Positions 6,800-13,678 of a stretch of DNA of 13,678 nt are shown here, piece by piece. The stretch's first letter is position 1; every line of letters begins with the position of its first letter. The notes beneath the pieces were generated by a model. The model searched no databases and was not told the DNA's origin. It saw nothing but the letters and a program-made list of their open reading frames with translations. The position numbers were made by a program, and so were the translations under genes. The DNA comes from Candidatus Neomicrothrix sp. UBA4742 (lineage in GTDB: Bacteria > Actinomycetota > Acidimicrobiia > Acidimicrobiales > Acidimicrobilacustridaceae), in assembly GCA_002403895.1 (NCBI GenBank), contig DHIQ01000025.1, positions 1-13,678 on the forward strand, in the 5' to 3' direction.

Positions 6800-9490
6800 T
6801 CACTCCTGGCCGTAGAACAAACGCTCGACCACCCGGCGAGCCCGGCGGGTGACCCGCTTGTACTGCTCGCGCAGCTCCCCGCTGTTCATGTCCAGGGACC
6901 GAGCAAGCCACAACAGCTCGTCGGGATCGGTTGGGAGTGAATCGCCCGGACCACTGTTGACCAGGAACCACCGGTTCCGGGTCTGCTCGCAGTATTCGTA
7001 GGACTCGGCCAGGATGCCGGCGTCGCTCGCGTCGAGGCGCCCGGCGGCGACGAGCGCGTCCAATGCCGCGATGGTGCCCGGTGCCTGGATCCCGTAGCGC
7101 AACTGCAGGAGCTGCACCGTGAACTCGACGTCGGAGAGCGAGCCTCGGCCCAACTTGAGATGGAACGCCGGATCCTCGCCGGTCGGGATCCGCTCTGTCT
7201 CGACGCGGGCCTTCATGCGGCGGATGGAGCGGGTTTCGTCCGCGCTCAGCCCGCCCTGCCAGATCCGGCGCGAGAGCTCGTCCAGGAGTCGCTCACCCAG
7301 GGCCAGGTCACCGGCGACGGCGCGCGCCCGGGTCATGGCCTGGCGTTCCCACATCTCCGCGTAGTGCTCCCAGTACGAACGGAAGCCCTCGAGGCTGCGG
7401 GCCAGGGCGCCCTGACGACCCTCGGGTCGGAGGTCGGCGTCGACGAGGCAGATGCGCTCGGCCGGGGTCGCTCCCCCCACGAAGCGCTGCAGGCCGGTGG
7501 CCACGCGGTTGGCCTCCGTGAAAGCGCCGGCTCCCGAGCCATCGAAGACGAAGATCACGTCCAGGTCGCTGGCGTAGCTCAGCTCACCCCCACCGAAGCG
7601 GCCCAATGCCACTACGGCGAAGGCGAGCTGGGGGTCGAGAACGTGCAGGGCGGCATCGAGCGTGGCCTCGGACAGCCGGGTGAGATCGCGACCGACCTCC
7701 CGCACGTCCGCGAAACCGAACACGTCCCGAGCGGCGATGCCAAGCAGATGGCGATCGAACCAGCGGTGGAGCGCCTCCTGTCGATCGGACTGGTCCGCTC
7801 GCCAGGCGATGACCTGCGCGGCGGCGGTGATCAGCTCGGCTCGGGGACGGGTCTGCAGCCGCTCGGCGTAGGGCAGGCGAGCCACCAGATCGGGGTTTCG
7901 GGCCAGGGTGTCGCCCAGCAGTCGGCTGGTCCCGAGGATCTGGCAAAGGCGGCGGGCGGCGTCGGGGGACTCGCGGAAGGCCTCGACGAGGATCGGTCGA
8001 CGCTCGGCTGCCGCAAAGAGGTTCCGCAACTGCAGCAGGCCCAGGTCGGGATCAGGTGCCGTCGAGAGCCAGTCCAGTAGGAGCGGGAGGATCTGCTGCA
8101 TCAGGCGGCTGGTCCGGTTGAGCCCCCGGGTCAGTTCCCGCACAGCCGCCTGGGTGCGTTTGGCGTCGGTGAAGCCGAAGGCGCGCAGCCGCTCGACGGC
8201 CGCCTCGGGGCTCAGCATTCCCTCTGCTGAGGCGAACGCCTCCAGGAGCGGTCGGAAGTAGACGCGTTCGTGGATGGACCGGACCGCGAGCTGGCAGCGG
8301 CGCAGATCCCGTTCCAGGTGTTCGGCCGCGGTGGCCTCCGGGGTGTCGCGATAGCTCATGACCCGAGCGAGCTGGTCGAGATCGGTGGCCCGCGTCGGCA
8401 GGGTGTGGACCTGATGCTCGTCGGCCAGCTGGAGCCGGTGCTCGACCGTGCGCAACAGGCGATAGGCGTCGGCCATCTGGGCGGCGTCGTCGGGGTCGAC
8501 GTAGCCGGCACCGGCCAGTTCTTCGAGGGCTACCAACGTCGTCGGTGACCGCAGGCCGGCATCGGTGTGGCCGTGAACCAACTGCAGGAGTTGCACCGTG
8601 AACTCGATGTCGCGGATGCCACCCGGTCCCCGCTTGAGCTCACGATCGGCCGAGCCGCGGCGGGCCAGTTCCTGTTCGGCCCGCTGCTTCATGACCCGCA
8701 GAGAGCGGAGGTCCTCGGCGCGGAAGGGGTGGCTCCACAGCCAGCGCTGGGCGGTGTCATGGAAGCGAGCCCCCAGCACCCGGTCCCCGGCCACCGGCTG
8801 TGCCTTGAGTAGGGCTTGGAACTCCCACGGCTCGGCCCACCGGCTCCAGTACGCCTCGTAGCCGTCCAGGCTCCGCACCAAGCGGCCGTCGCGACCTTCG
8901 GGCCGAAGGTTGGCGTCCACTCGGAAGCAACGCCGGGCGATGTCCATGACGGCCCGGGCGTGCTGTTCGAGGGCGTCGGCCGGGCCATCTCCCACGAACA
9001 TGAGGTCGATGTCGCTCGAGTAGTTGAGTTCGTCGCCCCCGAGCTTGCCCATGCCGATGACGCTGAGACCGTGGGTGCCGGCCAGCAGGCAGGACGAGGC
9101 CAAGACGTCGCGTGCCAGATAGCTGAGAAGCCTGCCCACCTCGGGCAGGTCGTCCTCACCGATGAGATCCCGAGCAGCGATGCGCAGGAACTCCAATTGC
9201 TTCCAGTCGACCAGATCGTCCGCCGTGGCGTCCTCGACGGGACGGCGTATTGCTGGCTCGGCCAGCACGTCGAGGGCCTCCGGACGCGTCGTCAGCAAGC
9301 GGGTCAGCGATCGGCTGGCGGCCACCACGGCGATGAGTGAAGCCCTGAGGGTGGGGTCTTCAGCAAGCCGATTGGCGACGGCAGGGTCGTCGTCGGTCAT
9401 CCGGTGAATCACGGTTGCCACGCGGGCTGGGTCCGCACAGCGGTCGATCTCCGCGGCCAGCGTCGCTGGCGTCCCCTGCAACCGAGTCAC
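6800..9490 (-). CDS. glnE: Bifunctional glutamine synthetase adenylyltransferase/adenylyl-removing enzyme
   Basis: GlnE attaches AMP to, and removes it from, the conserved tyrosine of glutamine synthetase, setting ammonia assimilation to nitrogen status. Two nucleotidyltransferase halves are intact. The N-terminal (adenylyl-removing) half has IGMGKLGGDELNYSSDIDLM with Asp160/Asp162, then RGPGGIRDIEFTVQ. The C-terminal (adenylylating) half has ALGRFGGGELSYASDLDVI with Asp642/Asp644, then GRGSLSDVEFTVQ. The open frame runs on to 10171, but that stretch is antisense to nadE and has unrelated composition; the GTG at 9490 gives 896 residues, slightly shorter than the ~950 of E. coli GlnE. GTG 9490 lacks a Shine-Dalgarno but has TACCCT seven bases upstream, fitting leaderless transcription. 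It is divergent from nadE. The PII gene at the left end encodes its likely upstream signal. ATG 31 codons in is an alternative start but would clip conserved-looking sequence. Confidence 0.95.
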   Translation of the reverse strand: MTRLQGTPATLAAEIDRCADPARVATVIHRMTDDDPAVANRLAEDPTLRASLIAVVAASRSLTRLLTTRPEALDVLAEPAIRRPVEDATADDLVDWKQLEFLRIAARDLIGEDDLPEVGRLLSYLARDVLASSCLLAGTHGLSVIGMGKLGGDELNYSSDIDLMFVGDGPADALEQHARAVMDIARRCFRVDANLRPEGRDGRLVRSLDGYEAYWSRWAEPWEFQALLKAQPVAGDRVLGARFHDTAQRWLWSHPFRAEDLRSLRVMKQRAEQELARRGSADRELKRGPGGIRDIEFTVQLLQLVHGHTDAGLRSPTTLVALEELAGAGYVDPDDAAQMADAYRLLRTVEHRLQLADEHQVHTLPTRATDLDQLARVMSYRDTPEATAAEHLERDLRRCQLAVRSIHERVYFRPLLEAFASAEGMLSPEAAVERLRAFGFTDAKRTQAAVRELTRGLNRTSRLMQQILPLLLDWLSTAPDPDLGLLQLRNLFAAAERRPILVEAFRESPDAARRLCQILGTSRLLGDTLARNPDLVARLPYAERLQTRPRAELITAAAQVIAWRADQSDRQEALHRWFDRHLLGIAARDVFGFADVREVGRDLTRLSEATLDAALHVLDPQLAFAVVALGRFGGGELSYASDLDVIFVFDGSGAGAFTEANRVATGLQRFVGGATPAERICLVDADLRPEGRQGALARSLEGFRSYWEHYAEMWERQAMTRARAVAGDLALGERLLDELSRRIWQGGLSADETRSIRRMKARVETERIPTGEDPAFHLKLGRGSLSDVEFTVQLLQLRYGIQAPGTIAALDALVAAGRLDASDAGILAESYEYCEQTRNRWFLVNSGPGDSLPTDPDELLWLARSLDMNSGELREQYKRVTRRARRVVERLFYGQE

Positions 9491-9497
9491 GTCGTAC

Positions 9498-9503
9498 AGG
9501 GTA
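9498..9503 (-). promoter_or_regulatory. Candidate -10 box of glnE (leaderless)
   Basis: On the minus strand TACCCT (TANNNT pattern) ends seven bases before the GTG at 9490, which would place the transcript start at or next to the start codon. No -35 match and no Shine-Dalgarno are seen, which agrees with a leaderless message but is not proof. Confidence 0.5.
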
Positions 9504-9577
9504 GGAGCGAGCGTGTCCGGCCGCCCCGGGGTTGCCGGTCGGCGGGCGTTGCCGCGTGCGTTCCGGTGCGGGCGCGC

Positions 9578-9595
9578 CAGCCCGGGAACGGGCTG
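9578..9595. repeat. Small inverted repeat upstream of nadE
   Basis: CAGCCC (9578-9583) and GGGCTG (9590-9595) are perfect 6-base arms around a GGGAAC loop, 15 bases before the proposed nadE -10 box. It may be an operator, but short GC-rich arms like these arise often by chance. Confidence 0.25.
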
Positions 9596-9610
9596 ACCGG
9601 CGCGTTCTCG

Positions 9611-9616
9611 TAGGCT
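9611..9616 (+). promoter_or_regulatory. Candidate -10 box of nadE (leaderless)
   Basis: TAGGCT fits TANNNT and ends six bases before ATG 9623, so transcription would begin at the start codon. There is no Shine-Dalgarno in the preceding 20 bases. The match in geometry to the divergent glnE promoter supports both calls. Confidence 0.55.
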
Positions 9617-9622
9617 GGGCGT

Positions 9623-11308
9623 ATGGCTCGTCTGCGCGTCGCCCTGGCGCAGCTCAACCTGGTAGTCGGGGACCTGTCTGGCAACGGCGATCGCATCGTC
9701 GAGGCCATGAAGTGGGCCGAGGCGGACGGCTGTCACCTGGTGGCGTTCCCCGAACTGTCGATCCCCGGCTATCCGCCCGAGGATCTGCTGCTCAAGCCGG
9801 CGTTCGTGGTCGACAATCGGGAGGCCCTCGACCGGGTCGCCGCCGCCGCCGGTCGCTGCGCTGCCGTCGTCGGGTTCGTCGATGCGGATGGTGACGAGCT
9901 CTACAACGCGCTCGCCGTGTGCCACGAGGGCCGGGTGGTGGGTACCTATCGCAAGCGGCGCCTCCCCAATTACGAGGTGTTCGACGAGCGACGTTATTTC
10001 ACCAACGGGTCCGACCCCCTCGAGCTCTACCGCATCGGGGGGGTGCGGGTGGGCGTCACCATCTGTGAGGACGCCTGGGCTGCCGATGGCCCCGTGGCCG
10101 ACAACGGTCGGGGTGGGGCCGAGGTGATCGTGAACCTGAACGGGTCGCCGTTCCACGCCGGCAAGGTGCAACAGCGCGAAGCGATGCTCTCCGAACGGGC
10201 CCGCGAGGCCGGCTGCCCCATCCTCTACGTCAACCTCGTAGGTGGGCAGGACGAGTTGGTGTTCGACGGATCATCGCTGGTGGTGGACGCGACCGGTGCC
10301 GTTCTCACCCGCGCCGCCCAGTACGTCGAGACCCTGTTGGTGACCGACGTCGAAGTGCCGGAACGACCGGAGCCGGGGACCGGAGCCCTTCCTGTGGTGG
10401 ATGTGTCCGGACCAACGTCGGACGCGCCCGTCGTGATCGCCGTCACTGCGCCCCTGCTCGGGCCGGATCGTGAGGTCTACGAGGCGCTCGTCCTCGGCAC
10501 CCGCGATTACGTGACCAAGAACGGATTCGGCGACGTGGTCATCGGCCTGTCGGGCGGCGTCGATTCATCGATCGTGGCCGCCGTCGCCGTCGACGCGCTG
10601 GGGCCAGATCGGGTGCACGGCGTGCTCATGCCGTCGCGCTATTCGAGCGACCACTCCATCACCGACGCCCAACGCTTGGCCGAGAACCTGGGCATCGATC
10701 ACCGCGTCATTGCCATCGAGCCCGCCTTCAGTGCCTTCACCGAGATGTTGGCGCCCAGCTTCGAGGAGCGCGAGGCGGATCTGACCGAGGAGAACCTCCA
10801 GTCCCGCATCCGGGGCGTCACTCTCATGGCGCTCTCCAACAAGCTCGGATGGCTGGTGCTGACCACGGGCAACAAGAGCGAGAGCGCGGTGGGGTACAGC
10901 ACGCTCTACGGCGACACCGCCGGCGGGTTCGCCGTCATCAAGGACGTGCCCAAACTGCTCGTCTACCGGCTCTGTCGCGACCGCAACGACCGGGCCGGGC
11001 GCGAGCTGATCCCCGAATCGGTGTTGACCAAGCCGCCCTCCGCCGAGCTGCGCCCCGACCAGCGCGACGACCAGAGCTTGCCTCCCTACGAGGAGCTCGA
11101 TCCCATCATCGAGGCCTACGTCGAACACGACCGTACGGCGGGCGAGCTGATAGAGGCGGGATTCGACCCGGCCCTGGTGCAACGGATCGTGCGGCTCATC
11201 GACCTGGCCGAGTACAAACGGCGTCAGACCCCGCCGGGAGTCCGCATCACCACCAAGGCGTTCGGCAAGGACCGCCGACTCCCCATCACCAACCACTACC
11301 GCGGTTGA
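9623..11308 (+). CDS. nadE: Glutamine-dependent NAD(+) synthetase
   Basis: NadE makes NAD+ from nicotinic acid adenine dinucleotide with ATP, taking ammonia from glutamine, the last step of NAD biosynthesis in the cytosol. The 561-residue protein has two domains. The N-terminal nitrilase-type glutaminase domain (1-~260) shows the catalytic triad: Glu44 in AFPELSIPGYPPEDLL, Lys111 in YRKRRLPNYEVFDE, and Cys148 in VTICEDAW. The C-terminal synthetase domain (~285-561) has the ATP pyrophosphatase loop SGGVDSS at 310-316, LTTGNKSE, and a DQRDDQSLPPYEELD region. Length is close to bacterial two-domain enzymes of about 540-600 residues and shorter than the ~680 of M. tuberculosis NadE. ATG 9623 is the first residue of the conserved start MARLRVALAQLN and has a -10-like box six bases upstream. 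It is divergent from glnE across 132 bases, so the two glutamine-related genes may share control. Confidence 0.97.
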   Translation: MARLRVALAQLNLVVGDLSGNGDRIVEAMKWAEADGCHLVAFPELSIPGYPPEDLLLKPAFVVDNREALDRVAAAAGRCAAVVGFVDADGDELYNALAVCHEGRVVGTYRKRRLPNYEVFDERRYFTNGSDPLELYRIGGVRVGVTICEDAWAADGPVADNGRGGAEVIVNLNGSPFHAGKVQQREAMLSERAREAGCPILYVNLVGGQDELVFDGSSLVVDATGAVLTRAAQYVETLLVTDVEVPERPEPGTGALPVVDVSGPTSDAPVVIAVTAPLLGPDREVYEALVLGTRDYVTKNGFGDVVIGLSGGVDSSIVAAVAVDALGPDRVHGVLMPSRYSSDHSITDAQRLAENLGIDHRVIAIEPAFSAFTEMLAPSFEEREADLTEENLQSRIRGVTLMALSNKLGWLVLTTGNKSESAVGYSTLYGDTAGGFAVIKDVPKLLVYRLCRDRNDRAGRELIPESVLTKPPSAELRPDQRDDQSLPPYEELDPIIEAYVEHDRTAGELIEAGFDPALVQRIVRLIDLAEYKRRQTPPGVRITTKAFGKDRRLPITNHYRG

Positions 11309-11381
11309 CCGACTGCTGTGAGAAACGCTACGTCGAACTTTGTGCACTGATGCACGTGGACGGTCGATCACTGCGCAAGGT

Positions 11382-12242
11382 TCAGGGTTGGGATTGGTTC
11401 AGAGGGCTGAAGCGGTAGGCGAGCACCTCGCCTACCGCCTCGTAGCCCATCCGTCGGTAGATCCCGTTCGAGGTCGGGTTCGATAGCTGGGTGTAGAGGA
11501 GGCACTCGTCCGCTCCGTTGGCGAGACCGTGGGCGCTGAGGGCGGCGACTGAGGCGGTGGCATACCCCCGGCGGCGCTGCTGCGGGGGTGTGTATACGAA
11601 GCCGACGCGCACGGCCTTGGCGGCCGGGGCCGAGAGCCGGGCCATGGACACGGCGCGGTCGTCGTCCTCCCAGAGCCAGATCTCGCCTTGGCCGATGCGC
11701 CGGGCGAGGAGTTCGTGGCCACCCACCTTGGGGGGTGACTCCCCCATGTCGGTGGCCAAGCCCCGCCACCAGGACACCAGCAGGTCGATCTCGTGAATCG
11801 TGGCCCGGCGGAGCTGGCCACCCACGTCGACCGGGGGGCGCAGAGTCGCGAGGCGATAGAGGCGTTGACCCTCCAGCGGCGCGGCACCGACGCCGTTGTG
11901 CTCGGTCCACCGTCCGGCGAAGGCGGCCACCGTTGCCGCATCCCCGATGATGCCCGGGAGGTCGGGGACCTCCGAAGCCATGGCTGAGACCAACGCATCG
12001 AGGGAATCGACGGCGACCGGGGTGACCGACGCCGAGAAACCGTGCGGGGACTGCAGCGCGACCCCCTCCACCCGGCCGCCGGTGGTGACCCACCAGTAGC
12101 GGCCGGGCTCGTCATGTGCGGCCCGCTCCTGCATGATCGTCAAGATCACGTTGTGGGCCACCGGCTGGGTCGACAGGAATGCAGCGGTGGCGGCCAACGC
12201 CTCCGACGCGTCCTCGCTTTGGTGGACCACACACCCGGTCAT
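11382..12242 (-). CDS. GNAT-family N-acetyltransferase (COG3393-like, tandem domains)
   Basis: This is a predicted acetyl-CoA-dependent acyltransferase of unknown substrate, 286 residues. The C-terminal half (~145-280) is a GNAT domain: motif A reads VGFVYTPPQQRRRGYATASV, with the acetyl-CoA pyrophosphate loop RRRGYA, and motif B reads LYTQLSNPTSNGIYRRMGY, ending in the beta strand VLAYRFS. The N-terminal half (FLSTQPVAHNVILTIM, RYWWVTTGGRVEGVALQSP) looks like a divergent, probably non-catalytic GNAT-like domain, an arrangement typical of COG3393 proteins in actinobacteria. It is read from ATG 12242, without an obvious Shine-Dalgarno. It converges on nadE (73 bases between ends) and is divergent from the ferritin-like pair (202 bases). 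Neighbours give no clue to the substrate; protein, peptide or small-amine acetylation are all possible. Confidence 0.88.
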   Translation of the reverse strand: MTGCVVHQSEDASEALAATAAFLSTQPVAHNVILTIMQERAAHDEPGRYWWVTTGGRVEGVALQSPHGFSASVTPVAVDSLDALVSAMASEVPDLPGIIGDAATVAAFAGRWTEHNGVGAAPLEGQRLYRLATLRPPVDVGGQLRRATIHEIDLLVSWWRGLATDMGESPPKVGGHELLARRIGQGEIWLWEDDDRAVSMARLSAPAAKAVRVGFVYTPPQQRRRGYATASVAALSAHGLANGADECLLYTQLSNPTSNGIYRRMGYEAVGEVLAYRFSPLNQSQP

Positions 12243-12387
12243 CGACCGATGCTGTCAGACCCAGGCGGCGGGGCCGCGCCGAATTCGGACGCCGCGGCGT
12301 TCTCTGGGTAGAAATTGGTCACATGTGGCGAAAGAGTGCGCGGAGAAGCGGGAGGGAGAACCTGTTCCAGCACGGAGCTCAACGTGC

Positions 12388-12405
12388 CGATAAAGTTCGT
12401 TATCG
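12388..12405. promoter_or_regulatory. Palindrome and candidate promoter of the ferritin-like pair
   Basis: CGATAA (12388-12393) and TTATCG (12400-12405) are perfect inverted arms with a six-base centre, a typical operator shape, in an AT-richer island of a GC-rich region. TAAAGT (12391-12396), a TANNNT -10 candidate, sits inside it, so a bound repressor would cover the promoter. It ends 39 bases before ATG 12445. No clear -35 is seen, and the binding protein is unknown. Confidence 0.45.
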
Positions 12406-12432
12406 ACCGCTGGGTGGCTGGTGGTCCGTTCC

Positions 12433-12439
12433 AAGGGGG
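12433..12439 (+). promoter_or_regulatory. Ribosome binding site fixing the start of the first ferritin-like gene
   Basis: AAGGGGG five bases before ATG 12445 selects this start over the in-frame GTG at 12421, which would add eight residues and has no such site. Confidence 0.65.
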
Positions 12440-12444
12440 TACTG

Positions 12445-13107
12445 ATGTCTGATCCGAAGAAGGCCCGAGCTGCGTTTGCGCCGTGGGACCGGCGGGAACT
12501 GCCCGGGGCCTTCACGGTCGGGGAGTCGGCGCGCCGCGTCGGCAACTACAAGTGGATCGAGACCAAGTTGTTCGAGGTGTTGGGTGGGTGGATCGCAACC
12601 GTGCCCGAGCTCGACATCAAGATGCGTCTCGGCACCCACTGTTACCACCACGCCTGGCACTCCGAGCTCTGGCACAAGCGGTTGCCCGAGCTCCGCGAGA
12701 TGAACCCCGATCGGCTGACCCAGCCAGCCAACGACGAGATCGTGGCGTTCATGGACGCGGTGACCGAGCCCGAAGCGCCGGAGCTCACGATCGAGAAACT
12801 GGTCGGTGTCTACCGGGTGCTCATCCCCCACAAGATTGCGGCGTACACGTACCACCTCAACAACACCTCGACCATCACCGATGCGCCCACTATCCGATCG
12901 CTGAAGTTCTGCCTGGCCGATGAGTTCGAGGATTGGCGAGACGGCGAGATGCTGCTCCAATCACTCATCGAGACCCCGGAGGAAGTTGACCGGGCGGCCG
13001 CGCACCAGGCCAAGCTCGAGAAGCTCATGGTGCTGGCCGGCGGCATCGCCGGACTCGGCTCCCTGGGCGGCGAGGCGGCACCGGCCACCGCGGAGGCCTC
13101 CGCGTGA
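12445..13107 (+). CDS. Ferritin-like superfamily protein with atypical metal-ligand pattern
   Basis: This is a 220-residue, largely helical protein that I place tentatively in the ferritin-like four-helix superfamily. Candidate helices are ~34-55 (NYKWIETKLFEVLGG, with Glu39/Glu44), ~61-84 (His65, His68, His69, His72 in THCYHHAWHSELW), ~117-140 (YRVLIPHKIAAYTYHLN) and ~150-173 (CLADEFEDWRDGE). The positions that carry ExxH in diiron proteins are unusual: helix 2 is histidine-rich without a clean ExxH, and helix 4 has DEFED where DExxH is expected. It may therefore bind metal differently or act as a partner subunit. The C-terminal tail is Ala/Gly-rich. Its stop overlaps the start of the next gene (GTGA), so the two are translationally coupled and the products probably form a complex. 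No substrate can be named. Confidence 0.75.
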   Translation: MSDPKKARAAFAPWDRRELPGAFTVGESARRVGNYKWIETKLFEVLGGWIATVPELDIKMRLGTHCYHHAWHSELWHKRLPELREMNPDRLTQPANDEIVAFMDAVTEPEAPELTIEKLVGVYRVLIPHKIAAYTYHLNNTSTITDAPTIRSLKFCLADEFEDWRDGEMLLQSLIETPEEVDRAAAHQAKLEKLMVLAGGIAGLGSLGGEAAPATAEASA

Positions 13108-13678
13108 AGGCAATTCTCCCTCCCGAGGAGTTGGCCCGCGACGAGCGGTTCGTGCGCAACGCCCTCATCACCCGGGCCCTCGACCAGCGGTTGACGTCGG
13201 TGCCACGCGAGAAGCGCAGCCCCCGCGTGCCGCTGAGCCCCGAGCGGCAGGGCTCCACCGAGGCCGCTCGCTCACTGATGCACGGCATCTTCACCGGCGA
13301 GATCCAGGCGATGGAGGGCGCGGGTCGAACCTGTTGGGACTTCCCGGTGGGCAGCGGTCCCAACGATGCTCCCTACGAACTGAAGCTGGACATGGCCCGC
13401 CAGTGCTGGGACGAGGCTCGGCACTGTGAGATCTCCGTGAAACTGGGCGACTGGATGGGCACCCAGGTGGGGGAGTTCGGCGAGTCGACCTTCCTCTACG
13501 AGGCTGCCTGCAATCCCGATCCTGTCCTGCGGTTGACCGGCGTCAACCGCGCCCTCGAGGGCCTGGCCATCGACGTCTTCAACACCATGCGGGAGTTCGG
13601 GGCCAAGGCCGGGGATCCGGTGCTGGAGTTTTGCGAAGACTGGATGCTGGCCGACGAGGTCACCCACGTGAAGATGGG
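13104..13678 (+). CDS. Ferritin-like diiron-type protein, 3' partial
   Basis: The frame from GTG 13104 is open to the right edge (191 codons). The start overlaps the previous stop by four bases in GTGA, the usual coupled arrangement. The visible part has a full set of carboxylate-bridged diiron ligands in ferritin-like order: Glu71 (with Glu66 nearby) in GEIQAMEGAGR, Glu104 and His107 in WDEARHCE, Glu152 in NRALEGLAI, and Glu185 and His188 in LADEVTHVKMG. The first 50 residues are polar and may form an extension. Such proteins can be oxygenases, oxidases, RNA-modifying enzymes of MiaE type or iron-handling proteins; the sequence alone does not decide. With the upstream protein it probably makes a two-subunit unit, this one carrying the metal centre. 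Confidence 0.85.
   Translation, partial: MKAILPPEELARDERFVRNALITRALDQRLTSVPREKRSPRVPLSPERQGSTEAARSLMHGIFTGEIQAMEGAGRTCWDFPVGSGPNDAPYELKLDMARQCWDEARHCEISVKLGDWMGTQVGEFGESTFLYEAACNPDPVLRLTGVNRALEGLAIDVFNTMREFGAKAGDPVLEFCEDWMLADEVTHVKM

Noticed and set aside
7160..8080. 306-codon plus-strand frame within glnE
   Set aside because: No recognisable motifs, and glnE with both catalytic halves covers the same bases on the other strand.
9491..10171. Upstream extension of the glnE frame
   Set aside because: The extra 227 codons are antisense to nadE and lack GlnE-like sequence; GTG 9490 with its -10-like box is the better start.
11342..11355. GTGCA-CTGA-TGCAC inverted repeat between nadE and the acetyltransferase gene
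   Set aside because: Only five base pairs and no T-run; too weak to call a terminator.
10565..11371. 268-codon minus-strand frame opposite the NadE synthetase domain
   Set aside because: No domain pattern; it mirrors the conserved NadE domain with SGGVDSS.
12320..12327. CACATGTG palindrome upstream of the ferritin-like pair
   Set aside because: Eight-base palindromes are frequent by chance, and it has no promoter element at a suitable distance.

Overview
The window comes from a high-GC bacterium. GTG and TTG start codons, at least two probably leaderless transcripts, a KdpE-like regulator, a COG3393-type acetyltransferase and an actinobacterial-style two-domain NAD synthetase point to an actinobacterium. 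Acidimicrobiia is my best guess, but this is inferred from protein flavour only. Genes are tightly packed, no gene-free stretch exceeds about 200 bases, and I see no tRNA, rRNA, insertion sequence, integrase or CRISPR array. It reads as a chromosomal core region.

Layout. (1) 1-1911 (+): the end of a PII signal-transduction gene (start off the left edge), then an Amt ammonium transporter whose real start is probably TTG 367. A strong hairpin (1964-1997) closes the unit. (2) 2068-2415 (-): a small two-helix membrane protein of unknown function. (3) 2541-5264 (+): a 907-residue fusion of a CPA2-type cation/proton antiporter to a soluble half that looks like the C-terminal half of GlnD (HD region plus two ACT domains) without the nucleotidyltransferase domain and with the HD pair lost. 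(4) 5261-5980 (-): a KdpE-like OmpR-family response regulator, convergent with the fusion and sharing a CTAG stop overlap. (5) 6145-6771 (+): a small exported helical protein. (6) 6800-9490 (-): GlnE, divergent from (7) 9623-11308 (+): glutamine-dependent NAD synthetase. (8) 11382-12242 (-): a GNAT acetyltransferase. (9) 12445 to the right edge (+): two overlapping genes for ferritin-like proteins, the second cut by the window end.

Functional theme. PII, Amt, GlnE and the GlnD-derived sensor half of the antiporter all belong to nitrogen or glutamine signalling, and NadE consumes glutamine. In many actinobacteria amt, a PII gene and glnD lie together. Here the position next to amt and PII is occupied by an antiporter carrying only the sensory part of GlnD. 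The most interesting hypothesis is a cation/proton antiporter gated by glutamine or another ACT ligand, linking nitrogen status to potassium or sodium and pH balance; the KdpE-like neighbour fits that but does not prove it. PII keeps the modifiable T-loop tyrosine, so if it is modified the enzyme must be encoded elsewhere.
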